From Verrucomicrobiaceae bacterium (lineage in GTDB: Bacteria > Verrucomicrobiota > Verrucomicrobiia > Verrucomicrobiales > Verrucomicrobiaceae), in contig JABTUN010000002.1 in NCBI GenBank assembly GCA_015075365.1, forward strand, positions 62,001-126,000: a DNA stretch of 64,000 bases, in the 5' to 3' direction. The notes beneath the pieces are model-generated. The model ran no database searches, was not told where the DNA came from, and was given only the letters and a program-made list of their open reading frames with translations. Position 1 is the first letter of the stretch; every line of letters starts with the position of its first letter. The position numbers and the translations under genes were made by a program. Positions 25,288-34,637 of the stretch are shown one piece after another.

Positions 25288-26970
25288 ATGCGCTTTCCCC
25301 GCGTTTTTCGCGCCCTTTCGCTTGTCTTGCTTCTGGCGCAGTCGTTGGCAGCAGCGCCGGGTGATCTGGACTCCTCTTTTGGCAGCGGTGGAAAAGTGAC
25401 CACAGCTATCGGCGGCACGAGTTTTGGAAATGGCTACGACAGTGTGGATGCGATGGCCGTGCAGCCGGACGGGAACATCGTGGCGGCAGGCTCGACCAAT
25501 GACGACGGGGTGAGGAAGTTCGTGGTGGCGCGCTATCTTCCAGACGGCACTCTGGACGTGAGTTTTGGCGGCACGGGAGTCGTGAAGACGGAGTTCTCCG
25601 GCCCGGCCTTTGGATATGCGGTTTGTCTGCAACATGATGGGCGGATCATCGTGGGTGGCTCCGCGAACGGGAACTTTGCCCTGGCCCGCTACACGAGCGC
25701 AGGAGTGCTGGACACAAGCTTCGGCAGCGGGACCGGAATGGTGACCACCACAGACTTCCACTTTCCCTCCAGTAGCGATGCCGGGATTTACAGCATGGCG
25801 GTGCAGAGCGACGGAAAAATTGTGGCCGCGGGCCAGTCCCGCGATGGTAATAACCGCCACTGGATCACCGTGACCCGTTATCTGGAGAACGGGACACTGG
25901 ACACGACCTTCGACAATGATGGCCGTGCGATCAGCGCATTCGGCCACGGCGGCACCTTTGGCCGCGCGGTGGCGATCCAGAATGATGGAGCCATCGTGGT
26001 GGCTGGCTATGGATGGAACGGTCTGTCGGGTTACAACGACGATGTGGTGGTGGTGCGTTTCACGTCATCGGGGATTCTCGACACCAGCTTCAACGGCGGC
26101 GTGGTGAACCGTGACCTCATCATGAACGGAGGTGACCGCGGACTGGGCATCGCCCTGCAAAACGATGGCAAGATCACGGTTGCCTGCGATGTGTCGAGCT
26201 ATGCCCTGTGCCTGCTACGGCTGCTGCCCACCGGACTGTTGGACACGTCGTTCAACGGCACCGGCATGGTCGTCACCCCCGTGCCCGCGGGCAACGCGGT
26301 GGCGACGTGCGTGCAAATCCAGGCGGATGGAAAAATCCTCGCGGGCGGGCGAGGGATCAACGGTGGTCAGAACGACTTCGTTCTGGCGCGCTACTCAGCC
26401 AGCGGCGTGCTTGACACAGGCTTCGCCAGCGGCGGCATCAGGCTGCTGGACTTTGGCGGATATGACAGCGCCGCGGCCATGGCGCTGCAGGGAGACGGAA
26501 AGGTTTTGCTCGCGGGTGTTGCCATGACCAGCAATGGCGACTTCGCGCTCGCGCGCTTCGAAGGCGGCCCGGACACCGATGCAGATGCCGACGGACTGCT
26601 CGACCAATGGGAGTACAATCACTGGCGCACCACCGCAGGCCATGGCCCGCAGGACGATCATGACAAGGATGGATATGGCGAGCTGCTGGAAGAGGCGCTC
26701 GGGCTGAACCCCAACTCTCCCGACGCCGGAGGGCACCCCTCGGTGACGCACGAGGGCGGCCATCTGACGATGACGATCCATAAACAGCCCGGCGTGACCT
26801 ATGTGGTTCAGACGGCGGGCACGCTCATTTCCGGCCAGCCGGACTCCTTCAGCTCCGCCAGCACGACAGTCCTCATCGACAGCACCACGACGCTGAAAGT
26901 GCGGGACAGCGTGCTCGCCAGTGGCGGCACTCGTCGCTTCATTCGCGCTCAAGTAACCGCCGCGCCATGA
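25288..26970 (+). CDS. Secreted delta-60 repeat (beta-propeller-like) protein
   Basis: The 560-residue protein starts at the ATG at 25288. The frame stays open upstream through the antisense of the esterase, but that part has no protein features. A signal peptide (1-23, SLAAA) is followed by seven units of the delta-60 type (LD[ST]SFG-x-G-x-V and DG[KR]I-V-[AV]-[AG]-G), which form a propeller-like domain. The C-terminus has a D/N-rich calcium-type segment DTDADADG and DHDKDGYG, then an LTMTIHKQPGVTYVVQ strand and an Arg-containing tail like those of other secreted proteins here. The role is unknown. Confidence 0.8.
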   Translation: MRFPRVFRALSLVLLLAQSLAAAPGDLDSSFGSGGKVTTAIGGTSFGNGYDSVDAMAVQPDGNIVAAGSTNDDGVRKFVVARYLPDGTLDVSFGGTGVVKTEFSGPAFGYAVCLQHDGRIIVGGSANGNFALARYTSAGVLDTSFGSGTGMVTTTDFHFPSSSDAGIYSMAVQSDGKIVAAGQSRDGNNRHWITVTRYLENGTLDTTFDNDGRAISAFGHGGTFGRAVAIQNDGAIVVAGYGWNGLSGYNDDVVVVRFTSSGILDTSFNGGVVNRDLIMNGGDRGLGIALQNDGKITVACDVSSYALCLLRLLPTGLLDTSFNGTGMVVTPVPAGNAVATCVQIQADGKILAGGRGINGGQNDFVLARYSASGVLDTGFASGGIRLLDFGGYDSAAAMALQGDGKVLLAGVAMTSNGDFALARFEGGPDTDADADGLLDQWEYNHWRTTAGHGPQDDHDKDGYGELLEEALGLNPNSPDAGGHPSVTHEGGHLTMTIHKQPGVTYVVQTAGTLISGQPDSFSSASTTVLIDSTTTLKVRDSVLASGGTRRFIRAQVTAAP

Positions 26971-26982
26971 CGTCCGCATTCA

Positions 26983-27417
26983 TCACGTCCCCGCCGCCTT
27001 CCACGCATTCCAGCCGCCCTTGAGCACAAAGGCCTCCCGCACAAAGCCCATCTCCTTGAGCTTCTCCATCACCTTGCGGCTCGCCTCGCACTTCTGGCCG
27101 CTGCAATAGATCACCACCGGTTTTTGGTTCGCCTGCAAGGTGTCCAGATGTTGAACGAGCTGCTCCTCAAACTTTTGCTCGTTCAGCAGCAGGGCACCGG
27201 GCACATGCTCCGCATCGAACTGCTCCTGCGGTCGCGCATCGATCCACAGCACGTCATTTTGGAAGCGCTCGCGGATCACCGCCATCGACACCTCGTCATC
27301 ACGCAGCGGCTCCTGCACCAGATACAGCGCCGGGGCGCGTGGATGCCACTGATGCACGGCCAGCGCCGCCAGGGCGGAGGCGAAAACGAGGATGAATGCC
27401 TGCCGCAGCGCCGTCAT
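26983..27417 (-). CDS. Rhodanese-like domain protein, membrane-anchored
   Basis: The 144-residue protein has an N-terminal hydrophobic segment (6-23) and one rhodanese domain with W-I-D-A-R near residue 58, FDAEHVPGA, and an active-site loop C105-S-G-Q-K-C110, followed by VLKGGWNAWKA. The cysteine makes a persulfide in sulfurtransferase members. Its start codon overlaps the stop of the DUF1573 gene (ATGA, 27414-27417), which indicates coupled translation. Membrane anchoring would put the domain in the periplasm. The partner DUF1573 protein also carries Cys residues. Confidence 0.85.
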   Translation of the reverse strand: MTALRQAFILVFASALAALAVHQWHPRAPALYLVQEPLRDDEVSMAVIRERFQNDVLWIDARPQEQFDAEHVPGALLLNEQKFEEQLVQHLDTLQANQKPVVIYCSGQKCEASRKVMEKLKEMGFVREAFVLKGGWNAWKAAGT

Positions 27418-28100
27418 TTCTGCTGCGGTTCCGCCGCCGGCTTGTTGTAGATGCTGAAGAAGGCGAGCTGGCGCTGGTATTTCGGGATCTTGCTGTCCGT
27501 CTCGATCTTCAGCGCCCCCAGCGTCACCTCCGAGGTCGATTTGGGCTTCACCGTCACGACATACTCACGGCCCGGCGTCACCTCCTTGAAGGAAAAGTCC
27601 ACGGACTCGCGCGTGGCGGTGATCTTGAGCAGCTTCATCGGCATGTCGCCGTTGATCTTCACAGTGGCGGATTTCTCGACAGGCTCGTCTCCGACCCACC
27701 ATTGGAGCGTCTTGGGCTCGATGTCCACCACAGCGGGCACATCGAGCACGAACTGGATCTGCCACTCCGGCTGCTTGGGATCATCCGTGGAGACGAGCAC
27801 CATCTTCTCGTGCCGGCCGACAAAGGTGGACACCTTGAACTCCGCGGAGCCGGTGCCCTCCTCCCCTGGCTGGTACTCCGCCTTGTCGAGCTCCGCGCTG
27901 AGGCAGGAGCAGGCGCTCTCCAGGGCCAGCACCTTGACCGGTTTGTCCCCCTTGTTGCGGAATTTGAAGGTCGTCCGCACCACCTCGTCCTCCGGCTTCG
28001 GTTTCAGCTCGATCACGGGCACGTCCAGGGCCAGTTCCGCGCGCGCGGTGGCGGCGAAGATCATCAGCAGGAGGGTGAAAGCGGTGGTCAGGGGCTTCAT
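27414..28100 (-). CDS. DUF1573 domain protein, secreted
   Basis: The 228-residue protein has a signal peptide (1-21, ATARA) and an N-terminal DUF1573 domain with the diagnostic FKFRNKGDKPVKVL and ESACSCLSAE segments, which have two close cysteines. DUF1573 has an Ig-like fold related to MSP/HYDIN domains and is common in Bacteroidetes and PVC bacteria; its function is not settled. The chain ends in a Pro/Gln-rich tail. The ATG at 28100 is chosen, since the frame upstream is Arg-rich and overlaps the divergent sigma-factor leader. It is the first gene of a two-gene operon with the rhodanese. Confidence 0.85.
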   Translation of the reverse strand: MKPLTTAFTLLLMIFAATARAELALDVPVIELKPKPEDEVVRTTFKFRNKGDKPVKVLALESACSCLSAELDKAEYQPGEEGTGSAEFKVSTFVGRHEKMVLVSTDDPKQPEWQIQFVLDVPAVVDIEPKTLQWWVGDEPVEKSATVKINGDMPMKLLKITATRESVDFSFKEVTPGREYVVTVKPKSTSEVTLGALKIETDSKIPKYQRQLAFFSIYNKPAAEPQQK

Positions 28101-28249
28101 GCAGGGAACTTTAGCACATCTCCCCCGCCCTGGCGCAACTCCTTGTCGGCTCCGGAAACATCCTGGGCGGCAAAACGGCGTTGCAGCCGCAACAGGCGGC
28201 ACTAGGATTCCCCGCCCTGCCCGCCCCAACCGCACGCGCAACCACCGGA

Positions 28250-28933
28250 ATGGCCGACGACCCGAAAATCCCCAACGAAGAGCAGATCCTCAAGCAATTG
28301 AAGGAGAGCGGTTCGCCCCCCACGCGCAAGACACTGATCGAGAAGCTCGACAACTGGGACGACTGGGCGAGTTGGGACGAGTTTTACCGCACCTATTCGA
28401 ACTTTGTCTTCCATGTGGCCCGGAAGGCGGGATTGAGCGATGACGAGGCAGGCGATGTCGTGCAGGAAACCTTCATCGGCGTGGCGAAGAACCTGCAGAA
28501 GAAGAAATTCGACACCAGCCTCGGCTCCTTCAAATCCTTCCTGCTGAACCAGGCGCGCTGGCGCATCCTGGACCAGTTCCGCCGCCGCAAAAAGCAGCAG
28601 GACCGCGAGGCGAACCTGTACGCGGGCGAGGAGCCGGAGGACCGCCGCACCGCGCCCATCGACCGTTGCGCGGACCCCAACGGCGTGGCATTGGAGAAGC
28701 TGTGGGAGAAGGAATGGCAGGACAAGATCATGGACATCGCCCTGCGGCGCGTGAAGGCGCTCGTGTCACCGCGGCAGTTCCAGATTTTTTCCTGCTATGT
28801 GCTCAAAGGCTGGAGCCCGGAGCGGGTGAAAAAGGAGCTGGGGGTGAACGCTGCCCAGGTCTATCTGGCAAAGCACCGCGTGGGCCGCATCCTCAAGCGC
28901 GAGGCCGCCAAGCTGGCGGAGACGGAGGGTTAG
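28250..28933 (+). CDS. RNA polymerase sigma factor, ECF-type
   Basis: The 227-residue protein shows sigma-70 region 2 (about residues 40-115: WDEFYRTYSNFVFHVARKAGLS, DVVQETFIGVAKNL and ILDQFRRRKK, the last being the -10 recognition helix) and a region 4 helix-turn-helix near the C-terminus (about 155-210, ending with a LGVNAAQVYLAKHRVG segment). There is no region 1 or 3, as in ECF sigma factors. No anti-sigma gene with a typical zinc motif is adjacent. The gene downstream (29175) starts with a hydrophobic segment but has no visible RsiW-like signature. The ATG at 28250 was chosen by composition. Confidence 0.85.
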   Translation: MADDPKIPNEEQILKQLKESGSPPTRKTLIEKLDNWDDWASWDEFYRTYSNFVFHVARKAGLSDDEAGDVVQETFIGVAKNLQKKKFDTSLGSFKSFLLNQARWRILDQFRRRKKQQDREANLYAGEEPEDRRTAPIDRCADPNGVALEKLWEKEWQDKIMDIALRRVKALVSPRQFQIFSCYVLKGWSPERVKKELGVNAAQVYLAKHRVGRILKREAAKLAETEG

Positions 28934-29174
28934 GCAGACTGGCGGAACTCCCGCGCGTTGGATGGAACTGTGCGCGGCGCGGCATCCCCTACCTCGTCAC
29001 GCCTGCCCCGGGATTGCCCAAAAGGAGCCTGATGCTGTCAGGGAAGTCCTTCACGAAGGCAGCACACAAGCTACCGCCCCGTCCGACGGACATCTTCACC
29101 GTGTCTTGGAAGACCTGCGAAGGGCCTGAAATGTTTGTAACACTCATTGGGACGGCGGGTATTGTGGCATATCC

Positions 29175-30254
29175 ATGCAGGTTTCCCGTTCCATCGCTTT
29201 TGTGATCATTTTCGCCGCCGCCGCGCTGCTGGCATGGCTGTTCTGGCGTCCCGACGGTGGCGTGTCCGCGCTGCGGGCGGCCGCCACGCCGCAGGAGCGC
29301 CTGATAAAGGGGCAGTCGGCGGCGCGCACAGCCGGGAGCATGAGCGCGGCACGCGGCGCGCTGGAGGACATGCGCCGGGCGCTGCGGCAGATGAGCGTGG
29401 AGGAGGCGCGTGCGTGGATCTTGAGCGAGCTGCTGCATGGGGAGGATTTTTCCACCGCGATGGACCTGGCCGTGGGCACCGATCAAAACCTGGCGGGCTG
29501 GCCCAGCTACCGTGTGTTCCTGCTCGACATGCTGTTCCTCGTGGATCCGGCGGCGGCGGCGGAAAAAGCACGCGAACTGCTCAACGGACCGCCGGCAGAG
29601 TCGAACGCGGATGAATGGGCGGTGGCGATGCGGAATCTGGCCCGTTCCGCGCAGGTGGCGGACACGGCGCTGCTCCAGGCGAAGTCCGCGGAGCTGCTCC
29701 AGCGGAACGAATGGCGGGAAAAGCCCTCAGCGGGCTATCTGGAGGCCTTTGATGTGATCGTTCACCTGCGACACACCGCGCTGACACCGGAACTGCTGCG
29801 GTTTTGCGAGGACCGGGATCACAAGGCGGTGCGCCACGCCTCCTTTCTCACGCTGGACCGTCTGGTGATGGCGAAACCGGCGGAGGTGCTGCCGAAGCTC
29901 GACGACTTCGCCGCGGCGCATCCCGGCAGCCGCCTGATGATCTCCAACATGATGGCGCGGGCGGATGTGCGTGACGCGGCACAGCGCGCGGCGCTGGAGA
30001 CGTATCTGATGAGTCCTGACCGCACAGCGGAGGAACTGCGCGGCTTTGCCAGTGTGTTTCCCAACGGCAATGTGGCCGTCTCCCAAAACCTGCTCACACG
30101 CGCGCCCGTGCTCCAGGGCAGTGACCTGGCGGAGCAGGACCGCGCCGCGTTGGAGGCGGTGACGGGCTGGCTGGCGGACCCGCGTTTTGCGCAGGCACAG
30201 GAGGCGCTGCGGCTGTCCCACCAGCGCCTGCGGTCGTTCACCCAAGCACGATGA
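29175..30254 (+). CDS. Hypothetical membrane-anchored helical repeat protein
   Basis: The 359-residue protein has one N-terminal transmembrane helix (4-25) and then a fully helical, Ala/Leu/Arg-rich body with repeated helix pairs (for example RNLARSAQVADTALL, LDRLVMAKPAEVLPKL). These resemble HEAT/ARM or TPR-type solenoids. No known family is recognised. It follows the sigma factor by 241 bases on the same strand, a distance that would allow its own promoter. If exported it would be a periplasmic scaffold facing away from the inner membrane; this is inference. Confidence 0.65.
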   Translation: MQVSRSIAFVIIFAAAALLAWLFWRPDGGVSALRAAATPQERLIKGQSAARTAGSMSAARGALEDMRRALRQMSVEEARAWILSELLHGEDFSTAMDLAVGTDQNLAGWPSYRVFLLDMLFLVDPAAAAEKARELLNGPPAESNADEWAVAMRNLARSAQVADTALLQAKSAELLQRNEWREKPSAGYLEAFDVIVHLRHTALTPELLRFCEDRDHKAVRHASFLTLDRLVMAKPAEVLPKLDDFAAAHPGSRLMISNMMARADVRDAAQRAALETYLMSPDRTAEELRGFASVFPNGNVAVSQNLLTRAPVLQGSDLAEQDRAALEAVTGWLADPRFAQAQEALRLSHQRLRSFTQAR

Positions 30255-30312
30255 GGCCATGCCCGATGCGCGGGAGCTTGTCGCAAGCACCTGCATGGAT
30301 TAAGATGGGCGT

Positions 30313-30693
30313 GTGAACTTTGACGATCTCCCAGGACTGACCGTGACGGTGGACAGCGTGGCCTATGACCCCACGCGGCCCGCGCCGCCGGATCGTCCGC
30401 ATCCATTTGTGTATCACATCTCGATCCATAACGGCTCCCCGGAGACGGTGAGCATCTTCGGACGGAAATGGATCGTGCGGGACACGGAGGGACAGACCAT
30501 GGTGGTGGAGGGAGATGGTGTGGTGGGGCAGTTTCCCAAGCTCTCCCCCGGGGAGACCTTCAGTTACAACAGCTACCATGTCATCAAGGCGGAAAGCTGC
30601 GCGAGCGGCTCGTTTTTTGGCACAACGAGCCAAGGCAGACCGGTGTGCACGCGCATCCCGGTCTTTGAGATGACGCCGCCAATGCTGGTGTGA
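30313..30693 (+). CDS. apaG: ApaG domain protein
   Basis: The 126-residue protein matches ApaG (DUF525) across its length: the VYHISIHNGSPETVSIFGRKW stretch, followed by V-V-G-Q-F-P-x-L-x-P-G-E-x-F-x-Y-x-S and a C-terminal IPVFEM. The fold is an Ig-like beta-sandwich that binds phosphate compounds in some members; the cellular role is unclear. The start is GTG at 30313. It is 58 bases after the helical repeat gene and convergent with the Pro/Ala-rich membrane protein. Confidence 0.85.
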   Translation: MNFDDLPGLTVTVDSVAYDPTRPAPPDRPHPFVYHISIHNGSPETVSIFGRKWIVRDTEGQTMVVEGDGVVGQFPKLSPGETFSYNSYHVIKAESCASGSFFGTTSQGRPVCTRIPVFEMTPPMLV

Positions 30694-30712
30694 GCGCCCG
30701 CCGGGCGTCTCC

Positions 30713-32278
30713 TTATTCTCCCCTCCACCAGGAACGCCAAGTCTTCCTGGCGCGCTGCTCGCGAGGCAACACGACCGGTGCCGGTGGCAATTCTGGCGGC
30801 AGCGGTCCGGCTGCCTCCTCCGGCGTCGTGTCCTGCATGCTCCCGCCCGGACTGCGGGCGACGATGGAAGCCGGCGGAAGCCCGCGCGGGCGCACGATGA
30901 CCTCTGCCTCGACAACCGGCGCGAGAGGCCGCAGCGGCGGAGGAGCAGGGACCGGCGCAGGCGCGTCCAAGCCCGCGATACCGGCCAGCGGGTCATCGAA
31001 CGTGGCCTCACCCGGCGCGGCAAGCGTGACCTCGATCTCCGGCGCGAGTGCTGCCGCATCCGCCGCAGGCGATTCAGCGGCAGAAGGCACTGGAACTGCC
31101 AAATCCTCACCCACCCATGGTGCCGGGGGACTTTCCACCGCCTGCGGTGCTGGGAAAAACATGGCACGCAGCGGAGGCGGCGTCTCCGCGACCGAGGATT
31201 CGACCGGTGCCGGAGGAAACGGCGCGGACGGGGCCTCATCCACGGGTTGCGGGGACAGAAAGGGCGCGTCCAGCAGGGAGACCGGCGGAAGCACCGGCTC
31301 CTCAGGCGCGGTCGTCCATGGAACCTCGATCCGGGATGAGACCGGCGGCGGGCTGCCTTGTGAAACATCAATTTGATCCGGAAGCACCGCGCCTTGGAAC
31401 AGCGGAGGAACGAACAACGGCTGTGCGGGCACCGCAGCGGGCGCTTCGGGGACGGATTGCTCCTCCACCGACGGGGATGGCGCTTCTTCGACAAAGGCGG
31501 GCACCAAAGATGCCGTGTCCGGTGCCACGGCAGCCGTGCCATCATCCGGCTCGTCCCAGCTCGGCAGCGGCTCGATCCCCAGCAGCCACGCAGCGTCCTT
31601 CCCGCTGCCGTCTTCGACCGCCGCCGGTGTCATCGACACGACCGGGGCCTGGAATGACTCCCGAGGTGCCCAGGCACCCGGATTGCCGGGCCAGTCATCG
31701 ACCTGATGTGTAACAACTGGCGGAGAGGAAGGGGCCGTTTCCCCGCGCAAGCCGTACACAGGCACCGAAGCCTGCCCGGGGGCCACACCCGGCGCCAAAC
31801 GAGGCTCCTCGGCCATGGTGGACCACGGCTCCTCCAAAGGAGGATCGATCAACTCTTCCGCAGGCACGGCCTCCGCGCCGATGGGAGGGAAATCCATCTC
31901 AAGCGGCGGCGGGGCGGCCACCTCCGGCGCGGGCGCGGGACTCAGCAGATCGAGTGTGATGACCGGCGCGGTCTCCTCACGCGCGATCTGGCGTGCCAGC
32001 CAGCCTTCCACGGCTTGTGGCACCGGCTGGATGGCCTCCGAAGAAGCGGGCTCTGGCTGAGCACGCGGCGGCAGGAGTTCCAGCGGCCGCTGCTGCCGGC
32101 GGCGGCTGGCGATCCAGCCTGCGGCGGCGGCCCCGGCAAGGAAGAGCAAGGGACCGGATTTCAAGCGGGCAGCGACAGCCCCGGCGATGGACGCGGCGGC
32201 AATCCAACCGAGCGAACTGGGGGCACCCGTCCGCCCGGAGTGCCGTCCGGGGAGTGGGTGTTGCTCGTGCAAGGCCAT
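30713..32278 (-). CDS. Pro/Ala/Glu-rich protein with N-terminal membrane segments
   Basis: The 521-residue protein has a hydrophobic N-terminal region (about 22-58, two short helices separated by ARLKSG) ending in SRRRQQR. About 430 residues of low-complexity, Pro/Ala/Glu/Val-rich sequence follow, with recurring APxV and PxPE motifs. A short basic C-terminus rich in Arg, Trp and Ser closes the protein. Such long disordered acidic-proline arms span the periplasm or cytoplasm in envelope complexes (TonB- or FimV-like designs), but there is no recognised domain. It is the last gene of the pilT cluster, 83 bases after pilT copy 1. Confidence 0.55.
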   Translation of the reverse strand: MALHEQHPLPGRHSGRTGAPSSLGWIAAASIAGAVAARLKSGPLLFLAGAAAAGWIASRRRQQRPLELLPPRAQPEPASSEAIQPVPQAVEGWLARQIAREETAPVITLDLLSPAPAPEVAAPPPLEMDFPPIGAEAVPAEELIDPPLEEPWSTMAEEPRLAPGVAPGQASVPVYGLRGETAPSSPPVVTHQVDDWPGNPGAWAPRESFQAPVVSMTPAAVEDGSGKDAAWLLGIEPLPSWDEPDDGTAAVAPDTASLVPAFVEEAPSPSVEEQSVPEAPAAVPAQPLFVPPLFQGAVLPDQIDVSQGSPPPVSSRIEVPWTTAPEEPVLPPVSLLDAPFLSPQPVDEAPSAPFPPAPVESSVAETPPPLRAMFFPAPQAVESPPAPWVGEDLAVPVPSAAESPAADAAALAPEIEVTLAAPGEATFDDPLAGIAGLDAPAPVPAPPPLRPLAPVVEAEVIVRPRGLPPASIVARSPGGSMQDTTPEEAAGPLPPELPPAPVVLPREQRARKTWRSWWRGE

Positions 32279-32361
32279 GGCAGGGTGAAAATCGCGATTC
32301 TGCGGTTGATTTTACCCGACCGCACCCGGCACGAAAAGCACGACGTTGCGCGCAGGGTGAA

Positions 32362-33465
32362 TTATTTGTTGGCGTCGCCGCCGCCGGCGATGGCGACCTC
32401 GGCCTCCTCGGGCGGGAGGAAGTTTTTGAAGCGGTTTTTGTCGATGGCCTTCATGTAGGCCTCCATCGGCGTGACGTAGCCATCGCGCAGTTTCTGCCAG
32501 ATGGCCTCGTCCATGAACTGCATGCCCTGGGCCTTGCCGCCGATGATGACGTCGTAAAGCTTCTGCGTGGCACCCTCGCGGATGATGGCGCCGACGGCGG
32601 AGTTGGAGACCATGATCTCGTTCACGGCGGCGCGGCCCTTGCCGTCCGCTTTTTTCATGAGGAGCTGGGCCACCACGCCGCGCAGAGAGGCGGCGAGCAT
32701 GGTGCGCACCTGGCTCTGCTGGTCGGCGGGGAAGACGTCGATGATACGGTCCACGGTTTTGCGCGCGTTGTTCGTGTGCAGCGTGCCGAAGACGAGCAGT
32801 CCGGTCTCGGCGGCGGTCAGGGCGAGCGAAATCGTCTCCAGGTCTCGCATTTCACCCACGAGCACGATGTCCGCATCCTCGCGCAGGGCGGCGCGCAGGC
32901 CGTCGGCGAAGGTGGGCGTCTGGATGGGCACCTCGCGCTGGGTGATGATGGATTTTTTGTTCCGATGCACGAACTCGATCGGTTCCTCGACGGTGATGAT
33001 GTGGCGGCGGAAGTTCGTGTTGATGTAGTCGAGCAGGGCCGCGAGGGTCGTGGACTTGCCGGAGCCGGTGGGGCCGGTGACGAGCACGAGGCCGCTGCGC
33101 ATGTGGCCGAACTCCTTCACGACCGGCGGGATGCCGAGCTGCTCCAGCGAGGCGATCTTGGTGGGAATGATACGGAACACACAGCCGTAGCCGTGCTGCT
33201 GGCGGAGGTAGTTGCAGCGGAAGCGGTTGTCCGCGTCCATCTCGTAGGCGAAGTCGAGATCGCCTTTCTCCGTGTAGCGATCCCAGGCGCGGGGCTCGCA
33301 AATCTCACGCATCATGGTCTCCATGGCGTGGCCGGTGAGGATTTCATCGGCGATGGGCTTGATGCTGCCGTGGACACGTACCTTGGGCGGCTGGCCCTGG
33401 CTGAGGTGGAGGTCCGAACCGCCGAGTTCGATCAGCGTGCGGAAAAAATTGTCGATGATGGGCAT
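32362..33465 (-). CDS. Type IV pilus retraction ATPase PilT/PilU-like, copy 1
   Basis: The 367-residue protein is a PilT-type GspE ATPase: Walker A GPTGSGKST at 131-139, an Asp box region around TVEEPIEF, the AIRREDPD-type Walker B context ALREDADIVLVGEMRD, and LVFGTLHTNNA. PilT powers pilus depolymerisation; PilU assists. The C-terminal AIRNLIRE-like segment of PilT (here AIIREGATQKLYD) is recognisable. Another copy of similar length lies 48 bases upstream in the same operon. Which is PilT and which is PilU cannot be decided here. Confidence 0.93.
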   Translation of the reverse strand: MPIIDNFFRTLIELGGSDLHLSQGQPPKVRVHGSIKPIADEILTGHAMETMMREICEPRAWDRYTEKGDLDFAYEMDADNRFRCNYLRQQHGYGCVFRIIPTKIASLEQLGIPPVVKEFGHMRSGLVLVTGPTGSGKSTTLAALLDYINTNFRRHIITVEEPIEFVHRNKKSIITQREVPIQTPTFADGLRAALREDADIVLVGEMRDLETISLALTAAETGLLVFGTLHTNNARKTVDRIIDVFPADQQSQVRTMLAASLRGVVAQLLMKKADGKGRAAVNEIMVSNSAVGAIIREGATQKLYDVIIGGKAQGMQFMDEAIWQKLRDGYVTPMEAYMKAIDKNRFKNFLPPEEAEVAIAGGGDANK

Positions 33466-33513
33466 GCGGGGGAAGCTAAAGGATCAGGACTGGAAGGATG
33501 AAGACGCCGGGAT

Positions 33514-34620
33514 TCAAGACTCGAAGTATTTGCGCATGAGAATCTTGTCCTCGGCGCGGGACTCGCACTCCTCGCGGCTGATGAGGCCCTTGTCGTAGAG
33601 GCTGCGCAGGGAGTCGTCCATGGTGATCATGCCGACGTTTTTGCCGGTCTGCATGACGCCGCCGAGCATGAAGGTCTTGCCCTCACGGATGCAGTTGGCG
33701 ACGGCGGGCGTGTTCACGAGCACTTCGAGCGCCATCGCGCGGCCGTTGCCGTCGATCCGCGGCACAAGCTGCTGGGAAAGGATTCCACGCAGTGACTCGG
33801 ACACCATGATGCGGATCTGATCGCGCTGGTCGATGGGGAAAACGTCGAGCACGCGGTCCAGCGTGCGCGCGGCGCTGCCGGTGTGCAGCGTGCCGAGCAC
33901 CAAGTGGCCCGTTTCCGCCGCGGTGATGGCGAGCGAGATGGTTTCAAGGTCGCGCATTTCACCGACCATGATCACGTCCGGGTCCTCACGCAGCGCGCCG
34001 CGCAGCGCGGCCGCGAAGGAGGCGGTGTGCGTGTGGACCTCGCGCTGGTTCACATGGCAGCCCTTTGGCTCGATGACGTATTCAATCGGGTCCTCCAGGG
34101 TGATGATGTGGTCCTGGCGCTCCTCATTAATGGCATCCACAAGGGCGGCGAGGGTGGTCGATTTACCGCAGCCGACCGGTCCGGTGACGAGCACGAGGCC
34201 GTTGTGGTAACGGATGAGCGTGCGCACGGTGTCCGGCAGGCCGAGCTCGTCGATGGTGCTGACCTTGGTCTTGATGACACGGAAGACCATGTCGATGCCG
34301 AGGCGCTGCTGCACCACGGAGGCGCGGAAGCGGCCATAACCGGGCGAGTAGGCAAAGTCCACATCACCGCGGCTTTCGAGCTGCTTCACCTGGGCCTCCC
34401 CCAGGAAGCCATAAGCGAGGCGGCGCGTGTCCTCCGGCGTGAGGATAGAGGCGTTGTTCCAAATGGGCTGCAGGTTGCCATAGCGTCTCCAGATGGGCTG
34501 CGCCCCCGTGGCGAGGTGGAGATCGGAGGCATCATACTGCATGCAAAACTTCAAATATTCATCAACGGAGCCCAGGACGGGCAGAAGATCGGCAGGTTGT
34601 TGTTGGTCGGGTTCGGACAT
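33514..34620 (-). CDS. Type IV pilus retraction ATPase PilT/PilU-like, copy 2
   Basis: The 368-residue protein has the same GspE layout: an N-terminal PAS-like domain that starts LKFCMQYDASDLHLATGAQP, Walker A GPVGCGKST (about 144-152), LEDPIEY, ALREDPDVIMVGEMRD, LVLGTLHTGSAARTLD and a C-terminal region with CIREGKTFML. The tandem, similarly sized but clearly diverged paralogues suggest a PilT/PilU-type pair. The gene begins 17 bases after the YqjK-like gene stop, so the DUF883-to-pilT genes probably share a transcript. No pilus structural genes are in this window. Confidence 0.93.
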   Translation of the reverse strand: MSEPDQQQPADLLPVLGSVDEYLKFCMQYDASDLHLATGAQPIWRRYGNLQPIWNNASILTPEDTRRLAYGFLGEAQVKQLESRGDVDFAYSPGYGRFRASVVQQRLGIDMVFRVIKTKVSTIDELGLPDTVRTLIRYHNGLVLVTGPVGCGKSTTLAALVDAINEERQDHIITLEDPIEYVIEPKGCHVNQREVHTHTASFAAALRGALREDPDVIMVGEMRDLETISLAITAAETGHLVLGTLHTGSAARTLDRVLDVFPIDQRDQIRIMVSESLRGILSQQLVPRIDGNGRAMALEVLVNTPAVANCIREGKTFMLGGVMQTGKNVGMITMDDSLRSLYDKGLISREECESRAEDKILMRKYFES

Positions 34621-34637
34621 GAAAAAGAAGAGTGACG

